Positions 1 to 9,329 are shown, counted from the first letter of the stretch. The stretch is 64,000 nucleotides of DNA from Mycolicibacterium sp. lyk4-40-TYG-92 (GCF_030209435.1 NZ_JARVRX010000017.1:62001-126000), one strand, 5' to 3'. Program-made: numbers and translations. Notes: generated by a model from the sequence alone, not told the origin.

Positions 1-994
1 ACTCGGCGATCCGCCGCGCGACTGCCGGCGGCGTGATCAGATCCCGGCCCCCGGAGATCACCACGGTGGGCCAATCGAATCCCGGCATCGCGGTCACGAG
101 GTCGAACGGCTCGGCGATGAAATCCGGGTCGCCGGTGGCAGATTCGCGGTATGCCAGCGCCGGGTCGATCGGCAGGCCGTCGGGCTCGGGGGCATAGTTG
201 AGCTCCTGGTAGCCGATGTGCTCGACCAGGTCGGGTTCATGCCGGTACGGCGTCTTGCTCTCGAACAGCAGCTTGGTGCTGTGCCCGATGGCGTGCCACA
301 GCAGGCCCCGGCCGGTGAGCAGCAGCTCGAGCTGCTGCTCCAGCACCTCCGGCCCGACCAGGCCGTACAGTCCCGTGGCCAGTTGCACGACCCAGGGCGT
401 CAGCTTGCCGTCCGCGGCCAGGCCGCGGACCCGGCTGGCGAGGCCTTCCGTCGCCGGGGCGGTGCCCTCCCACAGCGCGGCCCGGGTGGCGTCGCGTACC
501 GCGTCGATGTCGTCGGCGCACAGCAGTGGCGAGTCCAGCACCATCGCGTGCACCTTGTCGGGATGGCGCACGCCGACACCGGCCGCCAGGTAGCTGCCGT
601 ACGACGTGCCGTACAGCACCGCCGACTCGACGCCCGCGTCGTCCACAACCGCCGCGATGTCGTCGACCGCGGCCTCGATGGTCAGCGCCTCGGTGGGCAG
701 GTCGGCGCCGGCGTCGTCGTGCCGCGACATGCCGACGCCGCGGTGCTCGACCATGATGACGTCCAGGCCCGCGGCCGTCGTCCGACGGCGCAGATTGCGG
801 TAGTGCCCGATGGACGCCGCCCCCGGCCCGCCCGGAATGATGACCAGCGGATGGTCGCTCGCCGGCCCGGTCCGCACGTAGTAGAGATCGAATTCCTCTG
901 CGCCAGTTGACCGGACCGGGCGCCGCACCGACCGAACCCCCGGTTGCGCCGCGAGCTTGTCGTGCGCCTTGCGGCGTTTGGCGTTCATGGTCAT
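1..994 (-). CDS. alpha/beta hydrolase, prolyl aminopeptidase-like (3' end outside window)
   Basis: Not a complete frame in the window: it reads leftward from about 994 and is still open at base 1, so the C-terminus is missing. My translation begins MTMNAKRRKAHDKLAAQ. It contains an oxyanion-hole segment IIPGGPGAASIG, then VIMVEHRGVGMSR, and a nucleophile elbow GTSYGSYLAAG (G-x-S-x-G). This order is typical of the proline iminopeptidase/tripeptidyl hydrolase branch of alpha/beta hydrolases. No signal peptide or lipobox is visible, so it is probably cytoplasmic. The start could be the ATG at 994, the ATG at 988 or the GTG at 1000. It is divergent from the flavoenzyme gene at 1073. The substrate cannot be deduced. 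Confidence 0.8.
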   Translation of the reverse strand, partial: MTMNAKRRKAHDKLAAQPGVRSVRRPVRSTGAEEFDLYYVRTGPASDHPLVIIPGGPGAASIGHYRNLRRRTTAAGLDVIMVEHRGVGMSRHDDAGADLPTEALTIEAAVDDIAAVVDDAGVESAVLYGTSYGSYLAAGVGVRHPDKVHAMVLDSPLLCADDIDAVRDATRAALWEGTAPATEGLASRVRGLAADGKLTPWVVQLATGLYGLVGPEVLEQQLELLLTGRGLLWHAIGHSTKLLFESKTPYRHEPDLVEHIGYQELNYAPEPDGLPIDPALAYRESATGDPDFIAEPFDLVTAMPGFDWPTVVISGGRDLITPPAVARRIAE

Positions 995-1072
995 CGACAC
1001 TCATTGTGCCGCGTTTGGTTCGGCGCGAGCGTAAGCCGTGCCTGTGACTGTGCTGGTACGTAGAACTGGGAC

Positions 1073-2275
1073 ATGACCATCCTCGACCTCCCCGACACAA
1101 CCACGTGGACCGACCTGCTGGCCGATATCGCAGCGGGCGCCAAAGACCGCGATCTGGAAGACGTGAATCCCTTCGACCAGGTGGCGGCGCTCAAACGGGC
1201 CGGATTCGGCACCCTGCGCCTGCCCACCGAACTCGGCGGCGCCGGACTCACCGTGCCGCAACTGTTTTCCGCCGTGATCGACGTCGCCCGTGCCGACCCG
1301 GTGGTGGCACACATCTTCCGCACGCATTTCTGGTTCGTCGAGGAGCGGCTGCGCACGCTGGACCAGCCCGGATCCCGGGCCTGGCTGCAGAAGGTCGCCG
1401 ACGGCAAGATTTTCGGCAACGCGTTCAGCGAGAAGGGCTCCCACGCGGTGGGCAGCCTGGTGTTCAACACCCGCTTGACGCCGGGCCACGACGGCGGATT
1501 CACGTTGGCCGGCGAGAAGTTCTACAGCACCGGAACCCTGTTCTCGGACTACCTGACCGTGACAGCGACCACCGATCATGATTCGGTGGCGATCGTCATC
1601 GTCCCGGCCGACCGCGCGGGCGTCGAGATCATCGACGACTGGGACGGCTTCGGCCAACGCCGCACCGGCACCGGCACCACGCGCTTCCGCGATGTGACGG
1701 TGCTGCCCGACGAGGTGCTCTCGGACACGCCGTACGACGCCGAGCCCGTGCCCTCGGTGCAGTACACCTTGCTGCAGCTGTACATCCACGCCGTGGTGGC
1801 CGGAATCCTGGAGAACATCGTGGACGACGGCATCGCGCTGCTGCGGTCCCGCGAACGCAGTTTCAGCCATGCCTCCGCGGCCTCGCCGACCGACGATCCG
1901 CTGCTGCAGCGCCAGCTCGGCGAACTGGCCAGCTCCGCCTTCATCGCCCGGGCCGCGGTGCTGGAGGCGGCCGCGGCGATCGGGGCGGCCATCGATTCGA
2001 CCGGTCCGGACGGGGTGCCCGACGCCGAGCTGACCGCCGCGGCCCAGCTGCAGGCGGCCAAGGTGAAGGTGCACCTCGACGACATCGCGCCGCGCGCCGC
2101 CACCAAGCTGCTGGAGCTCGGCGGCGCCAGCGCGGCCAGCCGGCAACGCAACCTCGACCGGCACTGGCGCAACATCCGCACCATCACGCTGCACAACCCG
2201 GTCGGTTACAAGGCCCGGGTGGTCGGGCAGAACCTGCTGCACGGCACCGCGATTCCCGCGAACGCCTACTTCTGA
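1073..2275 (+). CDS. acyl-CoA dehydrogenase-fold flavoenzyme, possibly a DszC/SfnB-like monooxygenase
   Basis: 400 residues with acyl-CoA dehydrogenase architecture: helical N-domain (1-120), beta domain around FAGEKFYSTGT-type sequence (about 145-230) and C-terminal helical domain (240-390). The family-typical FSEKGSHAVG segment lies near 120. The motifs NAFSEKGSHAVGS and GEKFYSTGTLFSDYLTV, with a C-terminal HNPVGYKARVVG, resemble the flavin-dependent monooxygenases of sulfur or aromatic metabolism (DszC, SfnB, HpaH-like) more than beta-oxidation dehydrogenases. I do not see the usual catalytic glutamate context. Such enzymes use reduced flavin supplied by a separate reductase, and none is adjacent. 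It is convergent with the GMC oxidoreductase gene, with two bases between stops. Fold assignment is secure; substrate is not. Confidence 0.75.
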   Translation: MTILDLPDTTTWTDLLADIAAGAKDRDLEDVNPFDQVAALKRAGFGTLRLPTELGGAGLTVPQLFSAVIDVARADPVVAHIFRTHFWFVEERLRTLDQPGSRAWLQKVADGKIFGNAFSEKGSHAVGSLVFNTRLTPGHDGGFTLAGEKFYSTGTLFSDYLTVTATTDHDSVAIVIVPADRAGVEIIDDWDGFGQRRTGTGTTRFRDVTVLPDEVLSDTPYDAEPVPSVQYTLLQLYIHAVVAGILENIVDDGIALLRSRERSFSHASAASPTDDPLLQRQLGELASSAFIARAAVLEAAAAIGAAIDSTGPDGVPDAELTAAAQLQAAKVKVHLDDIAPRAATKLLELGGASAASRQRNLDRHWRNIRTITLHNPVGYKARVVGQNLLHGTAIPANAYF

Positions 2276-2277
2276 CG

Positions 2278-3783
2278 TCAGGCGGTGATGAGGTCGGCGG
2301 CCTTCTCACCGATCAGCACGCTCGGGGCGTGGGTGTGGCCCCGGATGATGGTCGGCATCACCGAAGCGTCGGCGACCCGCAGCCCCGCGACACCACGGAC
2401 GCGGAGCTGCGGGTCGACGACGCTGGCCTCGTCACTACCCATCCGGCACGTGGTGGTCGGGTGATACAGCGTGTGCGACGTGGTGGCCAGTGCCAGCTCC
2501 AGCGTCCGGTCGTCGAGATCGCGCGCGCCCACCGGACGGGCGATGTCGCCGAGCAGCCCCTTCAGCGCCGGGGCCCGGGTCATGTCCGCCAGCATCCGCA
2601 AGCCCGTCAGCAGCGCCTTGCGGTCCGCGCCCTCAGGGTCCGACAGGTAGCGTGGGTCGATGATCGGCTTGGCCGACGGATCGGCCGACGCCAGCCGGAT
2701 GGTGCCGGTGCTCTTGGGCTTCACCAGGATCGGCCCCATCGCCACCGCGTCGCGCGGATACGGTTCGCCGATACCCTCGTCGTAGAACGGCGCCGGGGCG
2801 AAGATCAGCTCGACGTCGGGCTGCGCGAGATCGGGAGCACTGCGGACAAAGCCATACGCCTCACCGACATTCGAGGTGAGCATGCCGCGGCGGCGGGTCA
2901 GGTAGTTGACTAGCTGCAGCGGCTTTTCCGCGCTGATCAGAGTGTCGCAGTGGGCCTCGAACCCGAGGAGCACCACCAGGTGATCCAGCAGATTCGAGCC
3001 GACGCCCGGCGCATCGTGGACGACGTCGATCCCGTGCTCGGCCAGATGCTCACGCGGTCCGATCCCGGACAGCATCAGCAACTGCGGGCTGTTGATCGCC
3101 CCGCCACACAGGATCACCTCGCGGCGCGCCCGGACGATCTGACGACGGCCGTCCGCGTCGTACTCGACGCCGACCGCCCGGCCGTCCTCGATCAGTACCC
3201 GCGTTACCGTGGCACCGGTGCGTAGATGCAGGTTCGACCTGCGGAGCGCCGGCCGCAGGTAGGCGTCGGCGGTGCTCCAGCGGGCCCCGCGGCGCTGGCA
3301 GACCCTCGTCTCGACGAATCCCTCGTGGCCGGACTGCTCGGCCGCCTCCAGCCAGGCGGCGGTGATACCGCGGGGGCTGCGCTGCGGGCTGAGCACCAGT
3401 GGCCCGGCCTCGATCCGGTCGAAGTACTTCTTAACGGCCGCGTACGACCACTCTTCGCCGGCGAGCTCACCCCACTCGTCGTAGTCCGCGGGCAGGCCGC
3501 GGACCCACATCATGGCGTTCATCGACGACGAACCACCGAGGGTCTTGCCGCGCGGCCAGTAGATGCGGCGGTCGGCGAGTTCCGGCTGCGGTTCTGTCGA
3601 GTAATCCCAATCGAACTCGCTGCGGAACAGCTTCGAGAAGGCCGCCGGGATGTGGATGAACTGGTTCTTGTCGACGGCCCCGGCCTCCAGCACCACCACC
3701 TGGGAGGCGCCGTCGGCGCTCAGTCGATCAGCCAGCACCGCACCGGCCGAGCCGGTACCCACGACGACGAAATCAGCGATCAC
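2278..3783 (-). CDS. GMC family oxidoreductase (choline/alcohol dehydrogenase-like)
   Basis: 501 residues starting at a GTG. The N-terminal FAD-binding motif is FVVVGTGSAGAVLADRLS with the acidic residue at the end of strand 2 (VVVLEAG). GMC signature 1 is the GKTLGGSSSMNAMMWVRG segment near residue 80, and signature 2 is GAINSPQLLMLSGIG near 230. The C-terminus has the family HxxxxT/H region (YHPTTTCRMG and GHTHAPSVLIGEKAADLI). The family oxidises primary alcohols such as choline or aryl alcohols; the substrate is unknown. It lies 37 bases downstream of the SbcC-like gene on the same strand, as in the Rv1277-Rv1279 order of M. tuberculosis, so it is probably the last gene of that transcript. 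Confidence 0.9.
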   Translation of the reverse strand: MIADFVVVGTGSAGAVLADRLSADGASQVVVLEAGAVDKNQFIHIPAAFSKLFRSEFDWDYSTEPQPELADRRIYWPRGKTLGGSSSMNAMMWVRGLPADYDEWGELAGEEWSYAAVKKYFDRIEAGPLVLSPQRSPRGITAAWLEAAEQSGHEGFVETRVCQRRGARWSTADAYLRPALRRSNLHLRTGATVTRVLIEDGRAVGVEYDADGRRQIVRARREVILCGGAINSPQLLMLSGIGPREHLAEHGIDVVHDAPGVGSNLLDHLVVLLGFEAHCDTLISAEKPLQLVNYLTRRRGMLTSNVGEAYGFVRSAPDLAQPDVELIFAPAPFYDEGIGEPYPRDAVAMGPILVKPKSTGTIRLASADPSAKPIIDPRYLSDPEGADRKALLTGLRMLADMTRAPALKGLLGDIARPVGARDLDDRTLELALATTSHTLYHPTTTCRMGSDEASVVDPQLRVRGVAGLRVADASVMPTIIRGHTHAPSVLIGEKAADLITA

Positions 3784-3820
3784 CGCCGCAGTTTGTCACG
3801 AAACGCACCCCGCCATGGCG

Positions 3821-6445
3821 CTATGCCGTGAGCTCGATTCGCGTCGCGTCACCGACGCTGGCATAGCGCTCGGGGCTGCAGGTCAGCACGATCACCTGGC
3901 CGTCGCCGCCGACCGCATCGAACACCTCGCCCATCCGGGTCAACCGGCCCGCATCGGTGAACCCCAGTGCGTCGTCGATGATCACCGGGACGGTGTCCTC
4001 CTTGGCCACCAACGCCGCGCCGGCCAGCCGGGCGACGATCCCCAACTGTTCCTTGGCCCCACCGGACAGGCTCTCGTACGGCACCGTGGTGCCCGCCACG
4101 GTGCGACTGCAAATCCGCAGATCACTGTCGACCTCGACGGCGAAACTGTCGCCGAACACGATGCTCCCCAGCCGTTCCACCTCGGCGCGGAACGGTGCCA
4201 CGTACCGCTGCCGGGCCTGCTCGCGATGCCGGCCCATCACCGTGCGCAGCAATTCAGCTGCCCGCGCGCGCCGACCGACCGCGGCGTGCTCGGACTCGGC
4301 ATGCCGCAGCGCGATCTCGGCGACATCGAGCTGGCTCTGCCGACCTTGCGTCCCGTACACCTTCAATTGCGCTGCCACGTCCCGCAATTGGTCGTCGAGT
4401 TCGCGGCGCCGGGTCGCGAGCCGGGCCGAATCCGCTGTGGCCGTCGCCAGTTCCGCGTCGACGGCATCGGGAGCGGCAGCAGCCAGCGCAGCGGCGAGTT
4501 CCTGTTCGCGCGCGGTGGCAGCGGCAGCCTGCTCCCCCAGCGCCGTGACGCGCTGGGTCAACGCCGCGTCATCTTCGACTTCGCGCTGCCGGGCCAGTCG
4601 CTCGGTGGCCTCGGTGAGCGCGGTCGTCGCCCCCGTCACCTTCTCGCGGGCGACCGTCGCCGCGGTCAGCGCCGCCGCCACCGCGGCCGCCGCGGCAGTG
4701 GCCGTGTCGCGGCACTGCTCGTAATCGGTTGCCGCCCGGCGCTGTTCGGCGTCGGCGGCCTCGAGCTCAGCCCGCGCGGCCCCGACGTCGATGGGATCGG
4801 TGTCGCCCAGTTGTTCCCGCAGCGCGGCCAGCCGGGCCGCGAGAGCCTCGACCGTATCGGCGCCCAGGAGGGTCTGCCGGGTGACGGCCAGCCGATCACG
4901 TTCGGCCTCGAGTTCGCGCCGCCGGGCATCCAGCGCCCGCGCGGCCTCGACATCGGCGACGCCGTGCGGCCGGAGCGCAGCCGCCAGCGCATTGCGCGCC
5001 GCGTTCAGCACGGCACTGGTGTCGGCCGCCGGGGTACCGGGCAGCACCCGCACCGTCACCAGCCCGGGGACCTCGACATCGGTCCGGCCGCCCGCGCTCG
5101 TGGCCCACTCCGCGCCGGCGGACAACGTCACATCCTGGTCGCCGACCCGCAGCTCGACATCACCGTGGGCCACCAATTCGATTCGCGCCGAGGCGAGTTC
5201 AGCGGCCGCGGCAGCACGGTCCACCGCTGCGGCGGCCGTTTCGATGGCGCGCATGCCCGCCGCGGTCAGCGTGATCTTGCCCAGCTGATCGGCAACCGGC
5301 GCGAGTTCGTCAGCGGCGGCCTGCACCCGCTCCAGCTGGCCGGCCAACCGGGCAGCCTCTGCGCGCTGGGAAAGTTGGTCCACCACTCGCCGCGCCGCAT
5401 CCAGGCGCACGCGACCGGCGTCCACCACGGACCGCGCCACCGCCACGGCGGTGTCGGCGGCCTGCTGCAGCTGCGCCGCAGCCACCTGCTGTTGCGCGGC
5501 GTGCTCCGCGGCGGCCGTGAGTTCGCCGATGCTGCCGGTCCGCTGCTCGACGTGGGTCTGCAGCCGCTGCCGCTCGTCGAGTGCGCTCCGCGCCGCTGAC
5601 GATGTCGCCGCCGCAGCCTGCGCCTGCATGCGCGCCTGGGCGAGGTCGTCGCGGACTCGAGCCACCGCGGTGGCCGCTTCCCGAGCCGCCGTCAGCCGCA
5701 CCTCCGCGGCCGCCAATTGCTCAGTGGCCGTGGCCAATTCCGTCGTCAGCTCGCCGTGCCGGCGGACCGCCTCGTCGACCTCGGCCACTGCGGCGGTACG
5801 CGCCGCGACCTCGGCCTGCGCGGCCTTCAGGCCCTTGATGGCCTCGGCCCACACGCCGGTGGGACGGCCGGTCTGCGTGAAGTACTTCAGGAATTCGGCG
5901 TCGATCCTGTCGACCAGCAGCGGCTCGTTGCCCGACAGCGCACCCTCGAGCGCACCCGCCTGGCCGGCCGCGACATCGAGTGCCCGCGCCAGCGCGTCGC
6001 ATCCGGCCAGATCGACCGGCACCATGGCGGCGGACTGCAGAATGCGTTGGGCCCGCCAGAGTTCGGTGTCGACAGTCTCCTCGAGCATTGCCCGCACCCG
6101 GTCGTGCGCCTCGTCGCCGGTGAGCTGCTCGCGCCGCGGCGCGAGGATGGTCAGCCGGGTCTCGGCCTTCTTGTGGAACCGCTTGTAGTACTCGAACCGG
6201 TAAGGGCCGGTGGAGATTTCGGCCATCACCTCGGCGCCCACGTCAGCGTGGGTGGGCTTGACCTGCTTGACCTCTTTCTTGGTCGAGCGGTCCTTGGACT
6301 CCAGCAGCAGATCGAGCGCCTCGATCATGGACGACTTGCCGATCTCGTTGGCGCCGGCCACCACCACCACGCCGCGGTCGGGAAAATCGATCTCGCGGTG
6401 GGTGATACCGCGATAATTGGTCAGGACCAGCCGATGCAACTTCAT
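3821..6445 (-). CDS. SbcC-like AAA ATPase with long coiled coil (Rv1278-type)
   Basis: 874 residues from the ATG at 6445, chosen because it forms an ATGA overlap with the stop of the SbcD-like gene. The N-terminal Walker A is AGANEIGKSSM (residues 30-40). An Ala/Arg/Glu/Gln-rich coiled coil fills the middle. The C-terminal lobe has the ABC signature LSGGAKEQLG (about 793-802) and Walker B VPVIIDDAL (about 818-826). The protein should pair with the SbcD-like nuclease in an SbcCD/Rad50-Mre11-type DNA-end processing complex. I see no CxxC zinc hook in the coil apex, so it belongs to the shorter actinobacterial branch of about 875 residues, not classical SbcC of about 1000. Confidence 0.88.
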   Translation of the reverse strand: MKLHRLVLTNYRGITHREIDFPDRGVVVVAGANEIGKSSMIEALDLLLESKDRSTKKEVKQVKPTHADVGAEVMAEISTGPYRFEYYKRFHKKAETRLTILAPRREQLTGDEAHDRVRAMLEETVDTELWRAQRILQSAAMVPVDLAGCDALARALDVAAGQAGALEGALSGNEPLLVDRIDAEFLKYFTQTGRPTGVWAEAIKGLKAAQAEVAARTAAVAEVDEAVRRHGELTTELATATEQLAAAEVRLTAAREAATAVARVRDDLAQARMQAQAAAATSSAARSALDERQRLQTHVEQRTGSIGELTAAAEHAAQQQVAAAQLQQAADTAVAVARSVVDAGRVRLDAARRVVDQLSQRAEAARLAGQLERVQAAADELAPVADQLGKITLTAAGMRAIETAAAAVDRAAAAAELASARIELVAHGDVELRVGDQDVTLSAGAEWATSAGGRTDVEVPGLVTVRVLPGTPAADTSAVLNAARNALAAALRPHGVADVEAARALDARRRELEAERDRLAVTRQTLLGADTVEALAARLAALREQLGDTDPIDVGAARAELEAADAEQRRAATDYEQCRDTATAAAAAVAAALTAATVAREKVTGATTALTEATERLARQREVEDDAALTQRVTALGEQAAAATAREQELAAALAAAAPDAVDAELATATADSARLATRRRELDDQLRDVAAQLKVYGTQGRQSQLDVAEIALRHAESEHAAVGRRARAAELLRTVMGRHREQARQRYVAPFRAEVERLGSIVFGDSFAVEVDSDLRICSRTVAGTTVPYESLSGGAKEQLGIVARLAGAALVAKEDTVPVIIDDALGFTDAGRLTRMGEVFDAVGGDGQVIVLTCSPERYASVGDATRIELTA

Positions 6446-7581
6446 GCCGCGGTACCCCGATCGACCAGGCGCAGCAGCAGCGCGAGAGCCGCGCGTGCGT
6501 CGTCGGCGTCGTCGCCCGAAGCGGTTGCGGTGCCGACCAGTTCGTCGACCGCCGCCGCGGCGAACCCGCCGATGCCCAGGTCCGAGAATTCCCCGTCGGC
6601 CGGAACCACGACGAGGTCGGTGTGCCGCTCCCACGTGGTCAGCGCGGCGAACAGGCGCGCGTAGCGGTCCAGGCACACGTCGAGCACGGCCTTGTCGGAG
6701 ATGGTCAGTGAGCCGGTCAGCGCCAGCCGGACCACCGTGCGTTCCTTGTCCGGCAGGCCGTCGAGGTTCAGGTCCAGGTCGGCGATGTCGCGGTCGGTGT
6801 CGACGATGCGGCGCAGGGTGACGAACCGCCATTGACCCACCCGTCGGGCCTGCACCGTGACCGACTGATCCGCGTCATCGACGTCGACCACCAGGACGTG
6901 GCCCGAATCCGCCTCGATGTCATCGTAATTCGTGACCTCCGGCGCCCCGGAGTACCACACCCGGCCAGTGCTGCCGACCTCGGTGCGAGAGTGCTTGTCG
7001 CCCAACGCCACATAGTGGACCGCACCCCGTCGGACCGCGGCCTCGACCGTGTCGAGCCGGATCAGCGCCGGCTTGGTGGGATCGGGATCGAGGACGTCAA
7101 CCCCGCCGTGGCCCACCACGATTCGGGTGACGCCGTCGGCCGGCAGAGCGGCCACCGCATCGCCCGTCAGGTCCGTGGTGGGCGCCTTGGAGCGCCACGG
7201 CGCACCGATGATCTGCACGCCGGGGCGCAGCTCGTGCACACCGTCGAGCACCGTGACGTTCGACGGGCATTCGGCGAGGAACAGCGTGCTGGTGTACACC
7301 GACGACGGGTCCAGCGGATCGTGGTTGCCGGGCAACAGGAACACCGGAATTTTGATGGCCCGCATGGCTTCCAGCGACAGGCTGACCTCGCGGGGGTCGA
7401 GCTGGTTGTGTTCGAAGACATCGCCCGCCACGACGACGAACTCTGCACCGACCTCGGCGCACAGCGCGCCGAGTCGCGCCACCGCATCACGGCGTGCGGC
7501 CGAGTAGCGCGGTTGCGCCTCACCGCCCAGGAAATGCCGGGTCATACCGAGCTGCCAGTCGGCGGTGTGGACGAAACGCAT
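6442..7581 (-). CDS. SbcD-like DNA repair metallophosphoesterase (Rv1277-type)
   Basis: 379 residues. Calcineurin-like phosphoesterase motifs are in order: HTADWQLG (residues 5-12), VVAGDVFEHNQ, LPGNHDP, GHGGVD and ALGDKH. These place it with Mre11/SbcD exonucleases. In motif I the canonical D-x-H reads D8-W-Q10, so one metal ligand is glutamine here; from memory the M. tuberculosis orthologue shares this. It is the first gene of the sbcD-sbcC-GMC transcript. A TACACT hexamer on the minus strand (7593-7588) lies six bases before the ATG, suggesting a leaderless mRNA. It is divergent from the SixA gene, whose own -10 shares the 52-base gap. Confidence 0.88.
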   Translation of the reverse strand: MRFVHTADWQLGMTRHFLGGEAQPRYSAARRDAVARLGALCAEVGAEFVVVAGDVFEHNQLDPREVSLSLEAMRAIKIPVFLLPGNHDPLDPSSVYTSTLFLAECPSNVTVLDGVHELRPGVQIIGAPWRSKAPTTDLTGDAVAALPADGVTRIVVGHGGVDVLDPDPTKPALIRLDTVEAAVRRGAVHYVALGDKHSRTEVGSTGRVWYSGAPEVTNYDDIEADSGHVLVVDVDDADQSVTVQARRVGQWRFVTLRRIVDTDRDIADLDLNLDGLPDKERTVVRLALTGSLTISDKAVLDVCLDRYARLFAALTTWERHTDLVVVPADGEFSDLGIGGFAAAAVDELVGTATASGDDADDARAALALLLRLVDRGTAA

Positions 7582-7587
7582 GCGGCG

Positions 7588-7627
7588 AGTGTAAAACCCG
7601 GCACCGACAACTCCGGGGATCTACGGT
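7588..7627. promoter_or_regulatory. divergent leaderless promoters for the SbcD-like and SixA genes
   Basis: On the minus strand TACACT (7593-7588) is followed by six bases and then the ATG at 7581. On the plus strand TACGGT (7622-7627) is followed by six bases and then the GTG at 7634. Both fit the mycobacterial TANNNT -10 with transcription beginning at the start codon. No Shine-Dalgarno sequence is visible for either gene. Inferred from spacing only. Confidence 0.5.
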
Positions 7628-7633
7628 GGGCGG

Positions 7634-8137
7634 GTGACGGCAACCCGAACATTGATCCTGCTGCGGCACGCGAAATCCGACTACCCCGACGGGGTCGCCG
7701 ACCACGACCGGCCGCTCGCCAAGCGCGGCATCCGCGAAGCGGCACTGGCCGGAGACTGGATTCGGGAAAATCTCCCGCCCGTCGACGCCGTCCTGTGCTC
7801 GACCGCCACCCGGACCCGGCAGACGCTCGAACGCACCGGCATCACCGCGCCCGTGAAATACATCGAACGCCTCTACGACGCGACGGCGGGCATCGCCATC
7901 GAGGTCATCAACGGCGCGCCGGAGGCGGCGAACACGCTGCTGGTGATCGGGCACGAACCGGTCATGTCATCGCTCGCGCTGAGTTTGGCCTCGCTCGACA
8001 CGAGCGACCGTGACGCCGCCGGCCAGATCGCACTGAAATACCCGACGTCGGCGATCGCGGTTCTGCACACCGACCGGCACTGGTCGCAGTTGGCGCTGCG
8101 CAGCGCCGAATTGGTGGAGTTCCACATACCCCGTTAG
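7634..8137 (+). CDS. SixA-type phosphohistidine phosphatase (histidine phosphatase family)
   Basis: 167 residues from a GTG. The N-terminal catalytic motif is LILLRHAKS (Arg11-His12 as the phosphohistidine loop), with an acidic GVADHDRPLAKRG segment and the second catalytic histidine in VIGHEPVMS near residue 98. This single-domain form matches SixA, which removes phosphate from phosphohistidine proteins, but small phosphoesters cannot be excluded. It corresponds to Rv1276c by neighbourhood. Its TAG overlaps the TAA of lprC by four bases at 8134-8137. Confidence 0.85.
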   Translation: MTATRTLILLRHAKSDYPDGVADHDRPLAKRGIREAALAGDWIRENLPPVDAVLCSTATRTRQTLERTGITAPVKYIERLYDATAGIAIEVINGAPEAANTLLVIGHEPVMSSLALSLASLDTSDRDAAGQIALKYPTSAIAVLHTDRHWSQLALRSAELVEFHIPR

Positions 8138-8673
8138 GAGTTGGTGGCGAGCGTCAGCTCCATCAGCTTGGTGGCCATGCCGCAGGTGTCGGCGCCCGGC
8201 CCCTGCGGGTTGACCCACCAGCCGACGACGCCGGCCGCATCACTGGCCACACCGCACGAACCGTTGGGGTCGTTCGGGTGCATGATGATCGACTTCACCC
8301 CGGCGATGGCCTTGGTCTCGTATTTGTAGTTCAGGTGCTGGGCGACCTTGGTCTCCTCATCGAGGCTGCCCTGCTCGTACCAGAACCGGGTGATGTCGAT
8401 GAGACCCGCCGACTGGTTCAGGGCCTGCCACCGGCACACCGCACCCACGAAGGTGCTCTGAATGTCCAGCGGGTCCGCGCCGACCGTCTTGGCCAGCACG
8501 TCGTTGGTCAGCACGTCGCACTCTTTGAGCAGGTTCGGGTACGAATCCGCCGAGTGCTCGCTGCCGCCGCCCGCGCCTTCCTTCATCGCGGTGCCATCGA
8601 CCGAGCGGGCGCAACCCACCAGCGCCAACGCCGACATCACGGCGACCGCTCCAGCCAGTTTCCGTCGTGTCAT
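8134..8673 (-). CDS. lprC: lipoprotein LprC, DUF3558-like
   Basis: 179 residues from the ATG at 8673, which overlaps the TGA of lprB as ATGA. The signal peptide begins MTRRKLAGAVAVMSALAL and ends in lipobox VGC (Cys about 21), so it is a membrane-anchored lipoprotein. The rest is a small secreted domain with paired cysteines (KECDVLT, GAVCRWQ, GSCGVAS, ADTCGMA) characteristic of mycobacterial DUF3558 proteins. Function is unknown. It is the second gene of the lprB-lprC pair, as in Rv1274-Rv1275. Confidence 0.85.
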   Translation of the reverse strand: MTRRKLAGAVAVMSALALVGCARSVDGTAMKEGAGGGSEHSADSYPNLLKECDVLTNDVLAKTVGADPLDIQSTFVGAVCRWQALNQSAGLIDITRFWYEQGSLDEETKVAQHLNYKYETKAIAGVKSIIMHPNDPNGSCGVASDAAGVVGWWVNPQGPGADTCGMATKLMELTLATNS

Positions 8674-9233
8674 TTCGCGTTCGCAATCGATTGCCGGGCC
8701 AGTTCCTTCGCGATGTCGCACGGATCGGGGAACGGCTTCTGGGAGAAGCTGATGGACCATTCGATGAAGTCGTCGTCGAACTGGATGCCGACCTCACACA
8801 GGCTCTTGCCGATCATCGGGTCCTCGCCGAGGGCGACGAACCCGGAATGGCCGTTGATGTTGATGTCGTTGACATCGGCTCGCGTCCGTTCCTCGGTCTT
8901 GCGTTCGCGGCCGATTGGGCTGCCCCGGTACCAGGTGAAGGAGAAGTGCGGACCGAGGATGCCGCCGTTGACCAGCCACTGGCACCCGACGGAGTTCTTT
9001 GCAGTGTTGACGAGACCCGTGACCTGGGTCAGCTGCGTGACGGTCTGATCGCTGACGCCGCCGCACACCGGGAACATCGGGCCGTGCTTGGCCGGCCCCG
9101 ACGCAGCCGGGCCCGACGAGCCGCTCGCCGGAGCGGCGCCGCCGTTGCTGTCGTCCGAGCAGGCGGACATGGCCGGAATCATCGCCGCGGCAAGCACGGT
9201 CGCGGCGGCGGTCTTCACCTGTCTGCGGGTCAC
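8670..9233 (-). CDS. lprB: lipoprotein LprB, DUF3558-like
   Basis: 187 residues from the GTG at 9233. The start was chosen because VTRRQVKTAAATVLAAAM leads directly into a signal peptide ending in lipobox MSAC (Cys about 25). After a Gly/Ala/Ser linker the mature domain carries cysteines in FPVCGGVS, SVGCQWL, SLCEVG and DPCDIA, matching LprC and other DUF3558 lipoproteins. It overlaps lprC by ATGA, so the two are translationally coupled paralogues. A TACAGT hexamer seven bases upstream of the GTG suggests near-leaderless transcription. It is divergent from the ABC exporter genes, as in H37Rv. Function is unknown. Confidence 0.85.
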   Translation of the reverse strand: MTRRQVKTAAATVLAAAMIPAMSACSDDSNGGAAPASGSSGPAASGPAKHGPMFPVCGGVSDQTVTQLTQVTGLVNTAKNSVGCQWLVNGGILGPHFSFTWYRGSPIGRERKTEERTRADVNDININGHSGFVALGEDPMIGKSLCEVGIQFDDDFIEWSISFSQKPFPDPCDIAKELARQSIANAK

Positions 9234-9329
9234 GCCATGCACTGTAGCGGCAGGTTCTGAGGTCAACCACCGACATGCCGACTGACCTGGTCTTTCTACA
9301 AGCATTCTCGGGTGTGCCACAGTAACCGC

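Noticed and set aside
218-1100. Long frames on both strands near the left edge (218-910 plus, 237-1100 minus)
   Set aside because: Both are shadows of the partial alpha/beta hydrolase, whose minus-strand frame contains GTSYGSYLAAG.
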